From NCBI GenBank assembly GCA_033721915.1, contig JAWWAC010000061.1, positions 1 to 16,662 on the forward strand: 16,662 nucleotides of DNA, read 5' to 3'. The notes under the pieces were generated by a model. It did not search any database. It was not told the DNA's origin and was given only the letters and a program-made list of their open reading frames with translations. Source of the stretch: REBR01 sp033721915 (GTDB taxonomy: Bacteria > Pseudomonadota > Gammaproteobacteria > Pseudomonadales > Oleiphilaceae). How positions within the stretch are numbered: the first letter of the stretch is position 1; every line of letters starts with the position of its first letter. This document shows, in pieces, positions 1 through 7,543 of the stretch. A program made the position numbers and the translations under genes.

Positions 1-934
1 CATTGCCCCGGAAGACGCCCGCAGCTACCAGGAACTGCTCAAGAACGCCGATATGGCCATGTACCGGGCCAAGAAAGCCGGCCGCAATACCATTGAGTTT
101 TTCAGCTCGGACATGAACATCGACATGCAGCACCAGATGCGCATCGAGAAGGAGCTGCGCCAGGCCATCAAGCAGGGGGACCTGGATCTTCATTACCAGC
201 CGGTGGTGGCCCTTGACCAGGGCAGCGTGGTGGCCATGGAGGCCCTGTTGCGCTGGCGCCATGACCGGGACGGGCTGCTGCGCCCTTCCCGCTTCCTGGA
301 CATTGCCGAGCAGACCGGCCAGCTACTGGCCATTGGCGAATGGGCCTGTTACAACGCCTGCCTGCAGGCCCGGGTAATCCAGACACTCAGCGACACCCCA
401 GTGCCTGTCAGCATCAACCTGTCCGCCCGCCAGTACCACCACCCCCAGTTGATCGACACACTGACACGGGTAATTGAAGAAACCCGCATCGACCCGGCAC
501 TGCTGTGCATCGAGGTGGATGAACGCATTCTGGCGGATCGCATGGAAGATTCGGCCAAGGTACTGCGGCAGATAAAATCCGTGGGCGTCAACCTGGTGCT
601 GGACCGGTTCGGCAGCGGCCTGTCCTCCATACGGCTGCTGCGGGAACTGCCCTTTGATGAGGTCAAGATCGACCGTTCACTGATCCGCCAGGTGCCGGAC
701 GATGAAAGCGCCTGCGCCATAGTCGCCACACTGGTGGACCTGGCCAGGCAGATGAAACTGCGCATCATCGCCAGTGGCGTGGAAAGCCCGGAGCAGGTAC
801 AGTTTTTACAGTCAGTACAGTGCCCACTGGCTCAGGGGCATCGCTTCTGTGAGGCCATCCCCAGCGCGGAACTGGGGGAGCTATTCCAGCGGGTGCGACA
901 GGGCGACCCCTTTTCCATTGTGGCCCCGGGCTGA
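1..934 (+). CDS. GGDEF-EAL domain protein, 3' part, with degenerate EAL domain (5' end outside window)
   Basis: The reading frame is open from base 2, so the gene begins upstream of the window. The first ~35 residues are the end of a GGDEF domain (the ADMAMYRAKKAGRN signature that closes diguanylate cyclases). An EAL domain fills the rest. EAL proteins hydrolyse cyclic-di-GMP or bind it as sensors. Conserved here are the EALLRW motif (Glu at 239-241), SINLSARQ (metal-binding Asn), the Glu of CIEVDE, the Lys of VKIDRSLI and the Gln of AQGHRF. Two key residues are changed. The DDFG metal motif reads DRFG (Arg codon 605-607), and the catalytic Glu of the AEGVE motif is Ser, giving ASGVE (codon 773-775). 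In characterised EAL enzymes both positions are needed for activity, so this domain is probably inactive as a phosphodiesterase and may bind c-di-GMP or regulate the attached GGDEF domain. I cannot tell whether the GGDEF domain is active because its signature lies upstream. Confidence 0.93.
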   Translation, partial: IAPEDARSYQELLKNADMAMYRAKKAGRNTIEFFSSDMNIDMQHQMRIEKELRQAIKQGDLDLHYQPVVALDQGSVVAMEALLRWRHDRDGLLRPSRFLDIAEQTGQLLAIGEWACYNACLQARVIQTLSDTPVPVSINLSARQYHHPQLIDTLTRVIEETRIDPALLCIEVDERILADRMEDSAKVLRQIKSVGVNLVLDRFGSGLSSIRLLRELPFDEVKIDRSLIRQVPDDESACAIVATLVDLARQMKLRIIASGVESPEQVQFLQSVQCPLAQGHRFCEAIPSAELGELFQRVRQGDPFSIVAPG

Positions 935-990
935 CTATGACGCTGTCAACAAACAGTCATCCTGTCCAGAACCCACCACAGGGAATCACC

Positions 991-1557
991 ATGGCCAGCA
1001 ATAATGACAAGAATCCGCGGCTGTTTCTCGCCGCACCGGTGGACCAGGCACTGGCCGAGGCATTGCACCAGAGCCTGATGGCCTCACTGGACGCACTGCC
1101 GCCACTGAACCCGGTGGCCATAGAGAACCTGCACCTGACACTGACCTTTATTGGCGCCTGTCCGGCGGAGAAGCTCAGGAGCACACTGCTGCCGGCACTG
1201 CAGCCGGTACTGGCAGAGGCACGCCCGGGCCGCGTGCATCTGCGCCAGGTGGCCGGCTTTCCCAGGGCCGATCAGGCCCGCTGCCTGGTGGCGGAAGGCA
1301 CCCCCTCGGAAACACTCAGGCAATGGCAACAGCAGCTGCAGGAGGCGGTGCAGTCACAACTGGGTAACAGCGAAGGGCAAGACGGCCTTTGGCGGCCTCA
1401 TATCACACTGGCCCGTTTCCGCCAGACGCCCGAAACACCGGTGGCCGCCACCCCCTGGCTGCAGGATTTACCGGTGTCGGAGGTGATTCTCTATCAGAGT
1501 GAAACCACCCCCAAAGGCCCGGTCTACCAGCCCCTGGAACGGTGGTCGCTCAGTTGA
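991..1557 (+). CDS. thpR: RNA 2',3'-cyclic phosphodiesterase (ThpR/LigT family, 2H superfamily)
   Basis: A 188-residue 2H phosphoesterase that opens 2',3'-cyclic phosphate ends of RNA; E. coli ThpR also shows 2'-5' RNA ligase activity in vitro. The two catalytic HxTx motifs are both visible: HLTL near residue 48 and HITL near residue 137, with the typical spacing. The family openings RLFLAAPVD and LTFIG are also present. I place the start at 991 because AGGGA lies about six bases upstream and the product then begins just before the first strand of the fold. The frame stays open to an ATG at 937, which would add 18 residues without family features. The gene follows the GGDEF-EAL gene on the same strand after 56 bases and converges with yqcC 27 bases downstream. 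No clear terminator separates the convergent pair. Confidence 0.93.
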   Translation: MASNNDKNPRLFLAAPVDQALAEALHQSLMASLDALPPLNPVAIENLHLTLTFIGACPAEKLRSTLLPALQPVLAEARPGRVHLRQVAGFPRADQARCLVAEGTPSETLRQWQQQLQEAVQSQLGNSEGQDGLWRPHITLARFRQTPETPVAATPWLQDLPVSEVILYQSETTPKGPVYQPLERWSLS

Positions 1558-1584
1558 GGGAATGGATGGCGGAGCCCAGAGCCC

Positions 1585-1920
1585 TCAGGGGTTTTCGGTA
1601 ATCAGCCGGTCCAGCTCCCGCAGGTGGCGCACCAGCGTCACGGCGGGCACCTGCTGCTGACGGAAGCTTTCTTCCGCCATGGGGGCAATATCCGCGGAAT
1701 GGGGCAATGGCTGCCCCGCCTCCAGAAGAGAGCGCATTTTCGGCAGCAGCACGAACTGCACCCACTGCTGAAACGTCAGTGTGTCCACACAGAATGGCTG
1801 ATGGCTGGACAGGGCCGACTCCGGTGGTGGTGTTTCCTGCCACAGTGCCAGTTGCCTGAGCTCGCCGGCAATGGCATCAAGCCGGCTGTGAATGGCCTGG
1901 TCCACCTGCTGGCTGCGCAT
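1585..1920 (-). CDS. yqcC: YqcC family (DUF446) protein
   Basis: A 111-residue soluble protein of the DUF446/YqcC family, whose molecular function is not established. It matches the family in length (E. coli YqcC is about 109 residues) and in the LTFQQWVQFVLLPKMRSLLEAGQPLP segment type (residues ~48-73), followed by a short hydrophilic tail. In enterobacteria the family is encoded beside truC and syd; here it is the last gene of the DUF2066-hda-parA series. I chose the ATG at 1920 because a purine-rich AAGGGAG lies 5-6 bases upstream. An in-frame ATG seven codons earlier lies before this ribosome binding site and is less likely. It is separated from parA by 53 bases and ends tail-to-tail with thpR. 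Confidence 0.85.
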   Translation of the reverse strand: MRSQQVDQAIHSRLDAIAGELRQLALWQETPPPESALSSHQPFCVDTLTFQQWVQFVLLPKMRSLLEAGQPLPHSADIAPMAEESFRQQQVPAVTLVRHLRELDRLITENP

Positions 1921-1973
1921 GGTGTCTCCCTTCTGTTGCACTTCTCAATGACGCCTGACGCTGCCGCGCCGGC

Positions 1974-2768
1974 TCAGTCCAGGGGCACCACGTCCACGGT
2001 TTCCCCGTGGAGCAGACGGTAAAGATCCCGGAACTGGCTGGTCAGTGCGTGCTTGGGGGCCATGTGAATCAATGGCTGGTGGGCCTGGTGGGACTCCTTC
2101 ATCTTGACCGAGGAAGACAGCCTCACCGCCAGCACCGGCAGCCCCTCATCCAGCAGCTCCCGTACCAGGCGCTTGGGCAGGCTGGCCCTGGGCTGGAACT
2201 GGTTGGCCACAATGCCCTCCACCACCAGATCCGGGTTGTGATCCTCCTGCAGCTCCTGGATCTCGCCGAGGATGTTGTACAGGGCCTGGCGTGAGAAGTC
2301 GTCGCAGTCAAAGGGTATCAGGCAGCGCTGGGCCGCGATCAGCGAAGACCGGGTGTAGAAATTCATGGCCGGCGCCGTATCGATGTAGATGGCGTCGTAC
2401 AGGTCACTGAGCTTTTTGAGAAAGTCCCTCAGCTTGTAGATCTTGTGCTTGGCCTCCAGCTTGCGCTCCAGGAAATCCAGTTCCGGACTGGAAGGCAGCA
2501 CGTGCAGATTCGGGTAGGCGGTAGGGTGGATAAACTCTTCCGGCTTGCGGTTGTAGATCTTGAAGGCAATGGTCTGCTCCAGCAGATCCGCCACCGTATC
2601 CGTCAGTTCCGAGGAAGGGCGGCCCAGCAGGTACTGGGTGGAGTTGCCCTGTGGGTCCAGGTCCACCACCAGTGTGCGTTTGCCCTGTTCGGCGCTGATC
2701 GCTGCCAGATTGCAGGTGATGCTGGATTTTCCCACACCGCCTTTCTGATTGAAGACTACCCGTCGCAT
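1974..2768 (-). CDS. Orphan ParA/Soj-like ATPase (MinD/ParA P-loop family)
   Basis: A 264-residue ParA-family ATPase. ParA proteins form ATP-dependent dimers that bind DNA and move cargo or regulate partners. The deviant Walker A motif KGGVGKSS sits at residues 9-16 and includes the signature Lys9. The DLDPQGNST loop follows near residue 41 and the Walker B strand reads AIYIDTAP. The N terminus begins directly at the P-loop, with no helix-turn-helix extension, so it is a small (type Ib/Soj-like) ParA. The start has a strong AAGGAAGGG ribosome binding site. No ParB gene or obvious parS site is in the window, so this is probably not the main chromosome segregation ParA. It lies 82 bases after hda and 53 bases before yqcC, all on one strand, which suggests co-transcription. 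Its specific role cannot be read from sequence. Confidence 0.93.
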   Translation of the reverse strand: MRRVVFNQKGGVGKSSITCNLAAISAEQGKRTLVVDLDPQGNSTQYLLGRPSSELTDTVADLLEQTIAFKIYNRKPEEFIHPTAYPNLHVLPSSPELDFLERKLEAKHKIYKLRDFLKKLSDLYDAIYIDTAPAMNFYTRSSLIAAQRCLIPFDCDDFSRQALYNILGEIQELQEDHNPDLVVEGIVANQFQPRASLPKRLVRELLDEGLPVLAVRLSSSVKMKESHQAHQPLIHMAPKHALTSQFRDLYRLLHGETVDVVPLD

Positions 2769-2850
2769 CGTGCCCTTCCTTATGTTGCTATTGTTCTTTG
2801 ACAGACCCGGTCGCTCCGCGCCAGGGCCCGGTCTGGATAATCCGGCAAGT

Positions 2851-3543
2851 CTACCAAGCCATGACCGACTTGACGAACGGAATGGTCAGCCGGCGCTGGT
2901 TGCGCAGAGACGCCTCATCCAGGCGATCCAGCAACGTCAGCAGTGAGGCGGTATCCCGGGGAGCGCGGCGCAGTATGTAGCGGGCCACCTCCTCCCCCAG
3001 CACCAGACCCCGGCTGCCGGCCCTGGCCTGGAGTAACTGCAGCCGGTCGTCGTCCTGTGGCGATCGCAACCGGATCACCGTGGCCGCATTCAGCCTGGAG
3101 GCCAGGTCCGGCAGCTGCCAGGGCAACGCCGCCGGCGGCTCCGGTGAGGCCAGCCAAAGCTGGCCACCGGCATCCAGAACCCGGTTATGAAGATGAAAGA
3201 GCGCTTCCTCCCAGAGGGGATCCGCCGGCAGCAGCTGAAGATCGTCCAGGCAGACCCGCTGAAACTGCTCCAGCCCGAGAAGGGCCTCCGCCGGCAGGTG
3301 GCGCGCCTCACTGAGACTCAGACACAGGGCACTGTGGCCACGGGCCTCGGAGTCCAGGCAGATGGCATTGAGCAGATGGCTCTTGCCGGCGCCGGCGGCG
3401 CCGCAGAGTACCAGAGCACCGGGCTCGCCGGCATGCAGGTACTGCTGCACCCGATCCAGTGCCTGGCGGTTATGCTCACCGTGGAAATTCTCCAGGGTCG
3501 CCTCATCCCGCAGCGTCACACGCAGCGGTAACTGTTCCTGCAA
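2851..3543 (-). CDS. hda: DnaA regulatory inactivator Hda
   Basis: A DnaA-like AAA+ protein. With the DNA-loaded beta clamp it stimulates ATP hydrolysis on DnaA and prevents re-initiation of replication. The clamp-binding segment QLPL is at residues 4-7. Walker A GAAGAGKS is at ~48-55, Walker B VCLDD at ~97-101, the arginine finger lies in DLASR (Arg150), and a sensor-2-like segment RDTASL is near the C terminus. The C-terminal DNA-binding domain IV of DnaA is absent, as expected for Hda. I place the start at a TTG (3543): GGGAGGG lies six bases upstream and the product begins MQEQLPL, like pseudomonad Hda proteins as I recall them. A GTG at 3567 would add eight residues but has only a weak site. 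The gene lies 71 bases after the DUF2066 gene and upstream of parA on the same strand. Confidence 0.93.
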   Translation of the reverse strand: MQEQLPLRVTLRDEATLENFHGEHNRQALDRVQQYLHAGEPGALVLCGAAGAGKSHLLNAICLDSEARGHSALCLSLSEARHLPAEALLGLEQFQRVCLDDLQLLPADPLWEEALFHLHNRVLDAGGQLWLASPEPPAALPWQLPDLASRLNAATVIRLRSPQDDDRLQLLQARAGSRGLVLGEEVARYILRRAPRDTASLLTLLDRLDEASLRNQRRLTIPFVKSVMAW

Positions 3544-3614
3544 AACGCACCCTCCCGGGTCACTCACGGCCTCAGGCGCCGGGGCCTGACTGACGGCACT
3601 TCTGGCGGGTGAAA

Positions 3615-4919
3615 CTACAGTACCGGCTCCTGGCCGCCAGCCTCTTCCTCACCGGAGGGGGCCTCTTCCAGGGGCTCCAGTGACTCCAGCGCCTCGCGGT
3701 CTTCGTCGCTGTCCGCCACCCAGCGGTAGTGCAGGGTCGGGTAAAGGCCGGAGAAATTGTCCATCTCATCACCGCCCTGCTCGGGAATGGGCTGTTGCCC
3801 TTCCTGCAGCCAGCTGTTGAGGCCCCCTTCGCCGGTCTCCTCAGGGGGCGCTTGGACCGGCTCAAGGCGACGGTCAAGGGCCATGTATTCTTCCAGGGTC
3901 CTCACCTCGCCGGCAAAACTCAGGCGCATATTCAGCTGACCCGCACGCACCGCCACCGGTTCGGCGCTGTCCACCGGCTCCATGCGCATCAGGGCACTGC
4001 GCACAGCGGCATAGCTGGCCAGTGAGCGGACATTGTCGATGCGAAGCTCCAGCCGCTGCTGCTCACCCACGGCCGAAGGATCCACGGCGTAAATCTCGGC
4101 AAAGTGTCCTGCCCAGGCCGCGGCCAGCCTGTCCATAAGCTCCCCACGGGACGAGGCGCTCAGATCCCCCTGTTCCATGGCGGCGTCCTGGCGCACCTGT
4201 AGCTGCCAGCGGGCCTGCAGGGTATCGCCCCGGGCGGCGATCCGCACCACCGCCAGGCGGTCTGCCTGATAGGGCTCCGAGGCCTTGCTGATGGGGCCCA
4301 TGAACTGACCCCAGATCTCGGAGAGACTCAGGCGGGAACGCTCGTCACTGTCGTAGCGGGGCAGCATCAGTGGCAGGCCACGGTTGCGGCCCGCCTCAAG
4401 CAGCTCGCGCCCCCAGTCCGTTCGGGCCTGCTGCCCGTCCTCCTCATCACGGCGCAGCAGAGAGCGCCCGGAGCGCTCCTCCACCACCACCCAGGCCAGT
4501 ATGCCGGGACGATTGACACCCCACACCGGCTGGTCCATTGCCGCCAGCCGACCGGGAAGGCTGCCGGCGTCGAAACGGATTTCCAGGGTCAGGCCCCCTT
4601 CCCGGTCGTAGCTGTACCCCTCCACCAGTGACTGGGCATTCTCCAGAAGGCTCCCGATCTGCGGGTCGTCCAGCACGGCATCGCTGCCGGTCAGGCGCAC
4701 CAGCACCTGACTGAGCCCGCTGGCAAAGCCCTTCTCCCGGCTCTCGCCACTGGTGTCATCCACCGCCACACTGGCCTGATAGAGGCCATCCATGATCACG
4801 GCCCCGGCCGGGGCGGCAAAAGCCACCGCCAACAACAGCATCAGTGCGGCACTGACACGCACGGAGACGGAGCCAATGGCCCCCGGAATCACTGACTGGC
4901 GCATCTGTGTCTTATCCAT
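3615..4919 (-). CDS. Exported DUF2066 domain protein
   Basis: A ~434-residue protein of the DUF2066 family, found next to purM and hda in many gammaproteobacteria; its function is unknown. The N terminus has a clear Sec signal peptide, with basic residues, a Leu/Ala-rich core around residues 20-36 and a likely cleavage after AGA at ~40. The conserved opening of the mature protein, LYQASVAVDD followed by LSQVLVRLTGSDAVL, supports the family call. The last ~60 residues are rich in Glu and Gln and low in complexity. I chose the ATG at 4919 because it leaves a normal signal peptide; an ATG at 4904 is also possible, and neither has a strong ribosome binding site. The frame stays open upstream to 4976 but those residues look non-coding. 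It is divergent from purM and appears to lead the hda-parA-yqcC series. Confidence 0.85.
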   Translation of the reverse strand: MDKTQMRQSVIPGAIGSVSVRVSAALMLLLAVAFAAPAGAVIMDGLYQASVAVDDTSGESREKGFASGLSQVLVRLTGSDAVLDDPQIGSLLENAQSLVEGYSYDREGGLTLEIRFDAGSLPGRLAAMDQPVWGVNRPGILAWVVVEERSGRSLLRRDEEDGQQARTDWGRELLEAGRNRGLPLMLPRYDSDERSRLSLSEIWGQFMGPISKASEPYQADRLAVVRIAARGDTLQARWQLQVRQDAAMEQGDLSASSRGELMDRLAAAWAGHFAEIYAVDPSAVGEQQRLELRIDNVRSLASYAAVRSALMRMEPVDSAEPVAVRAGQLNMRLSFAGEVRTLEEYMALDRRLEPVQAPPEETGEGGLNSWLQEGQQPIPEQGGDEMDNFSGLYPTLHYRWVADSDEDREALESLEPLEEAPSGEEEAGGQEPVL

Positions 4920-5009
4920 TCCGTCGCTGAAAAGAGTTCTACAGGATACACCAAGCCCCCCATGGGTGACAGCCATCAGGCCGACGCCGTAATAGGCCGG
5001 CGCAAGCGG

Positions 5010-5038
5010 TTGGTCTTGTGCCGGCTTACTGGTAAAAT
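5010..5038 (+). promoter_or_regulatory. Predicted sigma-70 promoter of purM
   Basis: A -10 hexamer TAAAAT (5033-5038) lies 17 bases after a weak -35 TTGGTC (5010-5015). The predicted start of transcription is near 5045, leaving a leader of about 25 bases before the purM ATG. I see no convincing copy of the enterobacterial PurR operator here. Inference from consensus matching only. Confidence 0.55.
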
Positions 5039-5069
5039 CCGCGCCTCACTGAAACCAAGGTACGCCGCC

Positions 5070-6116
5070 ATGACAGATCAGCGCCCATCACTCAGCTACC
5101 GCGACGCGGGGGTCAATATTGATGCCGGCAACGCCCTGGTGGACCGTATCAAGGACACCGCCAGACGCACCCACCGGCCTGAAGTACTGGGCGGCCTGGG
5201 GGGCTTCGGTGGCGCCTTTGCCCTGCCCGAGGGTTACCGCCAGCCGGTGCTGATCTCCGGCACCGACGGGGTGGGCACCAAGCTCAAGCTGGCCCTGCAG
5301 CTGGAACAGCACGACAGCATTGGCATTGACCTGGTGGCCATGTGCGTCAACGATCTGGTGGTGGCCGGTGCCGAGCCGCTGTTCTTCCTGGACTACTACG
5401 CCACCGGCAAGCTGGACCTGGACACCGCCAGCGCCGTTATCAAGGGCATTGGTGCCGGCTGCGAACAGGCCGGGTGCGCCCTGGTGGGTGGCGAAACCGC
5501 AGAGATGCCGGGCATGTACCAGGGCGGCGAGTACGACCTGGCCGGATTCTGCGTGGGCATTGTCGAGCGCAGCGAGATCATCGATGGCAGCCGGGTCCGC
5601 CCCGGTGATGCCCTGATCGCACTGGGCGCCTCGGGCCCCCACTCCAACGGTTACTCCCTGATCCGGCGCATACTGGAGGTCAGTCAGGCGGACCTGCAGC
5701 AGGACATGGATGGCCGCACACTGGCACAGGCCCTCATGACCCCCACCCGCATCTATGTGAAATCCCTGCTGGCGCTGATCGGCCAGTGCGATGTGCGGGC
5801 ACTGTCCCATATCACCGGTGGCGGCCTGCCGGAGAACCTGCCAAGGGTGCTGCCCGAGGACACACGGGCTGTCATCGACCGCGACAGCTGGCAATGGCCG
5901 GCGGTGTTCCGCTGGCTGCAGCAGGCCGGCAATGTGGCCACCCCGGAGATGTACCGCACCTTCAACTGCGGTGTGGGCATGGTGGTCTGTGTCCCGGCGG
6001 AGCAGAAAGACGCCGCCATCGAGTGCCTGCAGGCACAGGGCGAGAGCGCCTGGCTGTTGGGACGGATTGAGGCCGCTGAAGGGGCCGCCTCTGTGCGCTT
6101 CGAGCCAGAGGCGTAA
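5070..6116 (+). CDS. purM: Phosphoribosylformylglycinamidine cyclo-ligase (AIR synthetase)
   Basis: PurM converts formylglycinamidine ribonucleotide and ATP to 5-aminoimidazole ribonucleotide in de novo purine synthesis, in the cytoplasm. The 348-residue length agrees with E. coli PurM (345). Family landmarks are SYRDAGVNIDAGN at the N terminus, GGFGGAFALP, the phosphate-binding GTDGVGTKLKLA, the GGETAEMPGMY motif and GPHSNGYSLIR. The start at 5070 gives the standard MTDQRPSLSYRDAGV opening, with an AAGG about ten bases upstream. An upstream in-frame ATG at 4962 lies before the predicted promoter and is rejected. It is followed after 11 bases by purN, so the two are co-transcribed. Confidence 0.97.
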   Translation: MTDQRPSLSYRDAGVNIDAGNALVDRIKDTARRTHRPEVLGGLGGFGGAFALPEGYRQPVLISGTDGVGTKLKLALQLEQHDSIGIDLVAMCVNDLVVAGAEPLFFLDYYATGKLDLDTASAVIKGIGAGCEQAGCALVGGETAEMPGMYQGGEYDLAGFCVGIVERSEIIDGSRVRPGDALIALGASGPHSNGYSLIRRILEVSQADLQQDMDGRTLAQALMTPTRIYVKSLLALIGQCDVRALSHITGGGLPENLPRVLPEDTRAVIDRDSWQWPAVFRWLQQAGNVATPEMYRTFNCGVGMVVCVPAEQKDAAIECLQAQGESAWLLGRIEAAEGAASVRFEPEA

Positions 6117-6127
6117 CCGAAATCCCT

Positions 6128-6838
6128 ATGCCCCATAAGAACACCGGAACGCCCGGCAGCCACTCCCGGGAAAGCCGCGCCAGTCGCATTGTGGTGCTGA
6201 TTTCCGGCAGTGGCAGCAACCTGCAGGCACTGATGGAGGCGGCCGCCGGGCAACGCCTGGGGGGCGGCGAGATTGTCGCGGTGATCAGCAACCGCCCCGA
6301 CGCCGGCGGCCTGAAACGGGCCGCCGGCGTCGGCATCCCGGGGCACAGCCTCAACCACAGGGACTACCCGGACCGCCCCGGATTTGACCGGGCCCTGTCC
6401 ACCCTGATTGACGGCTATCGCCCGGACCTGGTGGTGCTGGCGGGCTTTATGCGCATTCTCACGGACGACTTTGTGAACCACTACCAGGGCCGCCTGATCA
6501 ATATTCACCCCTCACTGCTGCCCGCCTACCCGGGCCTGCACACCCACCGCAGGGCCCTGGAGGCCGGTGACCGGGAGCATGGCGCCACGGTGCATTTTGT
6601 CACGGCGCAGCTGGATGGCGGCCCGGCCATTGTGCAGGGCCGCGTCCCGGTACTCAGGGACGACACACCGGAGCGCCTGGCGGCACGGGTGCTGACCCAG
6701 GAGCACCGCATCTACCCCGCCGCCGTTCGCTGGTTCTGCCAGGGCCGGCTGCAGCTGGGTGACAACGGCGTCCTGCTGGATGGCGCGCCACTGGCCCATC
6801 CGGTGGATGCGGGCGACGATAACGGGCCACTGCCCTGA
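6128..6838 (+). CDS. purN: Phosphoribosylglycinamide formyltransferase (folate-dependent)
   Basis: PurN transfers the formyl group of 10-formyl-tetrahydrofolate to glycinamide ribonucleotide. The N-terminal phosphate loop reads GSGSNLQAL. The catalytic Asn and His lie in INIHPSLLPAYPGLHTH, and the catalytic Asp in the later QLDGGPAIVQ segment. At 236 residues it is longer than E. coli PurN (212). The extra length is an ~18-residue hydrophilic leader before RIVVLISG and a short Asp/Gly-rich tail. The ribosome binding site for the ATG at 6128 is weak, so initiation could be further in, although no good ATG lies close to RIVVL. Coupling to purM across an 11-base gap may drive translation. The gene sits in its usual place after purM. 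Confidence 0.95.
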   Translation: MPHKNTGTPGSHSRESRASRIVVLISGSGSNLQALMEAAAGQRLGGGEIVAVISNRPDAGGLKRAAGVGIPGHSLNHRDYPDRPGFDRALSTLIDGYRPDLVVLAGFMRILTDDFVNHYQGRLINIHPSLLPAYPGLHTHRRALEAGDREHGATVHFVTAQLDGGPAIVQGRVPVLRDDTPERLAARVLTQEHRIYPAAVRWFCQGRLQLGDNGVLLDGAPLAHPVDAGDDNGPLP

Positions 6839-6944
6839 CAGTGACTGCGGCCTGACGCCGGTGACAACGACCGCCCAGCGGAACTCACGGCCACCGGGCC
6901 TGTCCCAGGGTCGCGTTGCCACCGCCCACCTGTTATGGAGACCC

Positions 6945-7388
6945 ATGTCTGCAACACCATTACCGCCGCAAAAGCCACTGAACCATGGGGACCTCGACAA
7001 CGAAACATCCATCAGTGCCCTGGTGGAGGCCTTCTACGGTCGTGTTCTGGAAGACCCGCTGCTGCGTCCGGTGTTCCTGGACATCGCCGGCATTGACCTG
7101 GACAGCCACCTGCCCCGCATCAAGGCCTACTGGCGCAAGATGCTGCTGGGCCACAAGGACTACCAGCGCAACATGGTGGCCCACCATCAGGCGCTGAATC
7201 AGCACTTCACCCTGCAGCCCCGGCATTTCCAGCGCTGGCTGTCGCTGTTCGAGGGGACACTGGACCGGCACTTCGCCGGGCCCGGCGCCGACAGGGCCAG
7301 ACAGCTGGCGCGCACCATCATCGGCAACCTCCAGCAACGACTCAGCGAGCAGAACCCCGCCGACTGCCCCATGGCCCAGCTTCACTGA
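6945..7388 (+). CDS. Group III truncated haemoglobin
   Basis: A 147-residue protein of the group III (P-type) truncated globins, small haem proteins proposed to handle NO, O2 or reactive oxygen species. Family features are LVEAFYGRVLEDPLLRPVF (Tyr31 at the B10 haem-pocket position), the HLPRIKAYWRKMLL segment, the F-helix proximal His (probably His81 in AHHQAL) and HFQRWLSLFEGTLDRHFAGP. The usual GNPM turn before the proximal His reads RNMV here. The start at 6945 has GGAG five bases upstream and gives an N-terminal tail of ~20 polar residues; the frame is open further upstream but without family features. It lies 106 bases after purN and before the DUF3108 gene. I see no NsrR- or FNR-like site upstream. 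Confidence 0.88.
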   Translation: MSATPLPPQKPLNHGDLDNETSISALVEAFYGRVLEDPLLRPVFLDIAGIDLDSHLPRIKAYWRKMLLGHKDYQRNMVAHHQALNQHFTLQPRHFQRWLSLFEGTLDRHFAGPGADRARQLARTIIGNLQQRLSEQNPADCPMAQLH

Positions 7389-7467
7389 ACCCGCTCCCTG
7401 ACGGGATAAACAGGACCAATGACCCTGTCGCGGGCGATTACGTTTTGCCCACACAGCGACAACAGGC

Positions 7468-7497
7468 TTGAGCGCTGCCGCCCACTTCCCCTATTGT
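7468..7497 (+). promoter_or_regulatory. Predicted sigma-70 promoter of the DUF3108 gene
   Basis: TTGAGC (7468-7473) and TATTGT (7492-7497) are separated by 18 bases, each matching four of six consensus positions. The gene's ATG is 46 bases downstream. This suggests the DUF3108 gene can be transcribed separately from purMN and the globin gene. Consensus matching only. Confidence 0.4.
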
Positions 7498-7543
7498 TAG
7501 AGGGTTGTGCCCAGCACAGCGCTCACGCACCTGGAGGTACTGA

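Noticed and set aside
1576..1600. Bidirectional terminator between thpR and yqcC
   Set aside because: CCC/GGG gives only a three-base stem inside the yqcC end, although some T residues follow.
2789..2835. Inverted repeat between hda and parA as an hda terminator
   Set aside because: AGACC/GGTCT pairs with a long internal loop and a mismatch, and no T-run follows on the minus strand.
4962..5069. Extended purM start giving 384 residues
   Set aside because: The added residues overlap the predicted promoter and the divergent gene's leader, and have no counterpart in PurM proteins as I know them.
6828..6843. Hairpin CACTG/CAGTG over the purN stop codon as a terminator
   Set aside because: The stem is only five base pairs and no T-run follows.
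6759..6944. Extended start for the truncated haemoglobin
   Set aside because: The upstream frame lies inside purN and carries no globin features; the ATG at 6945 has a good ribosome binding site.
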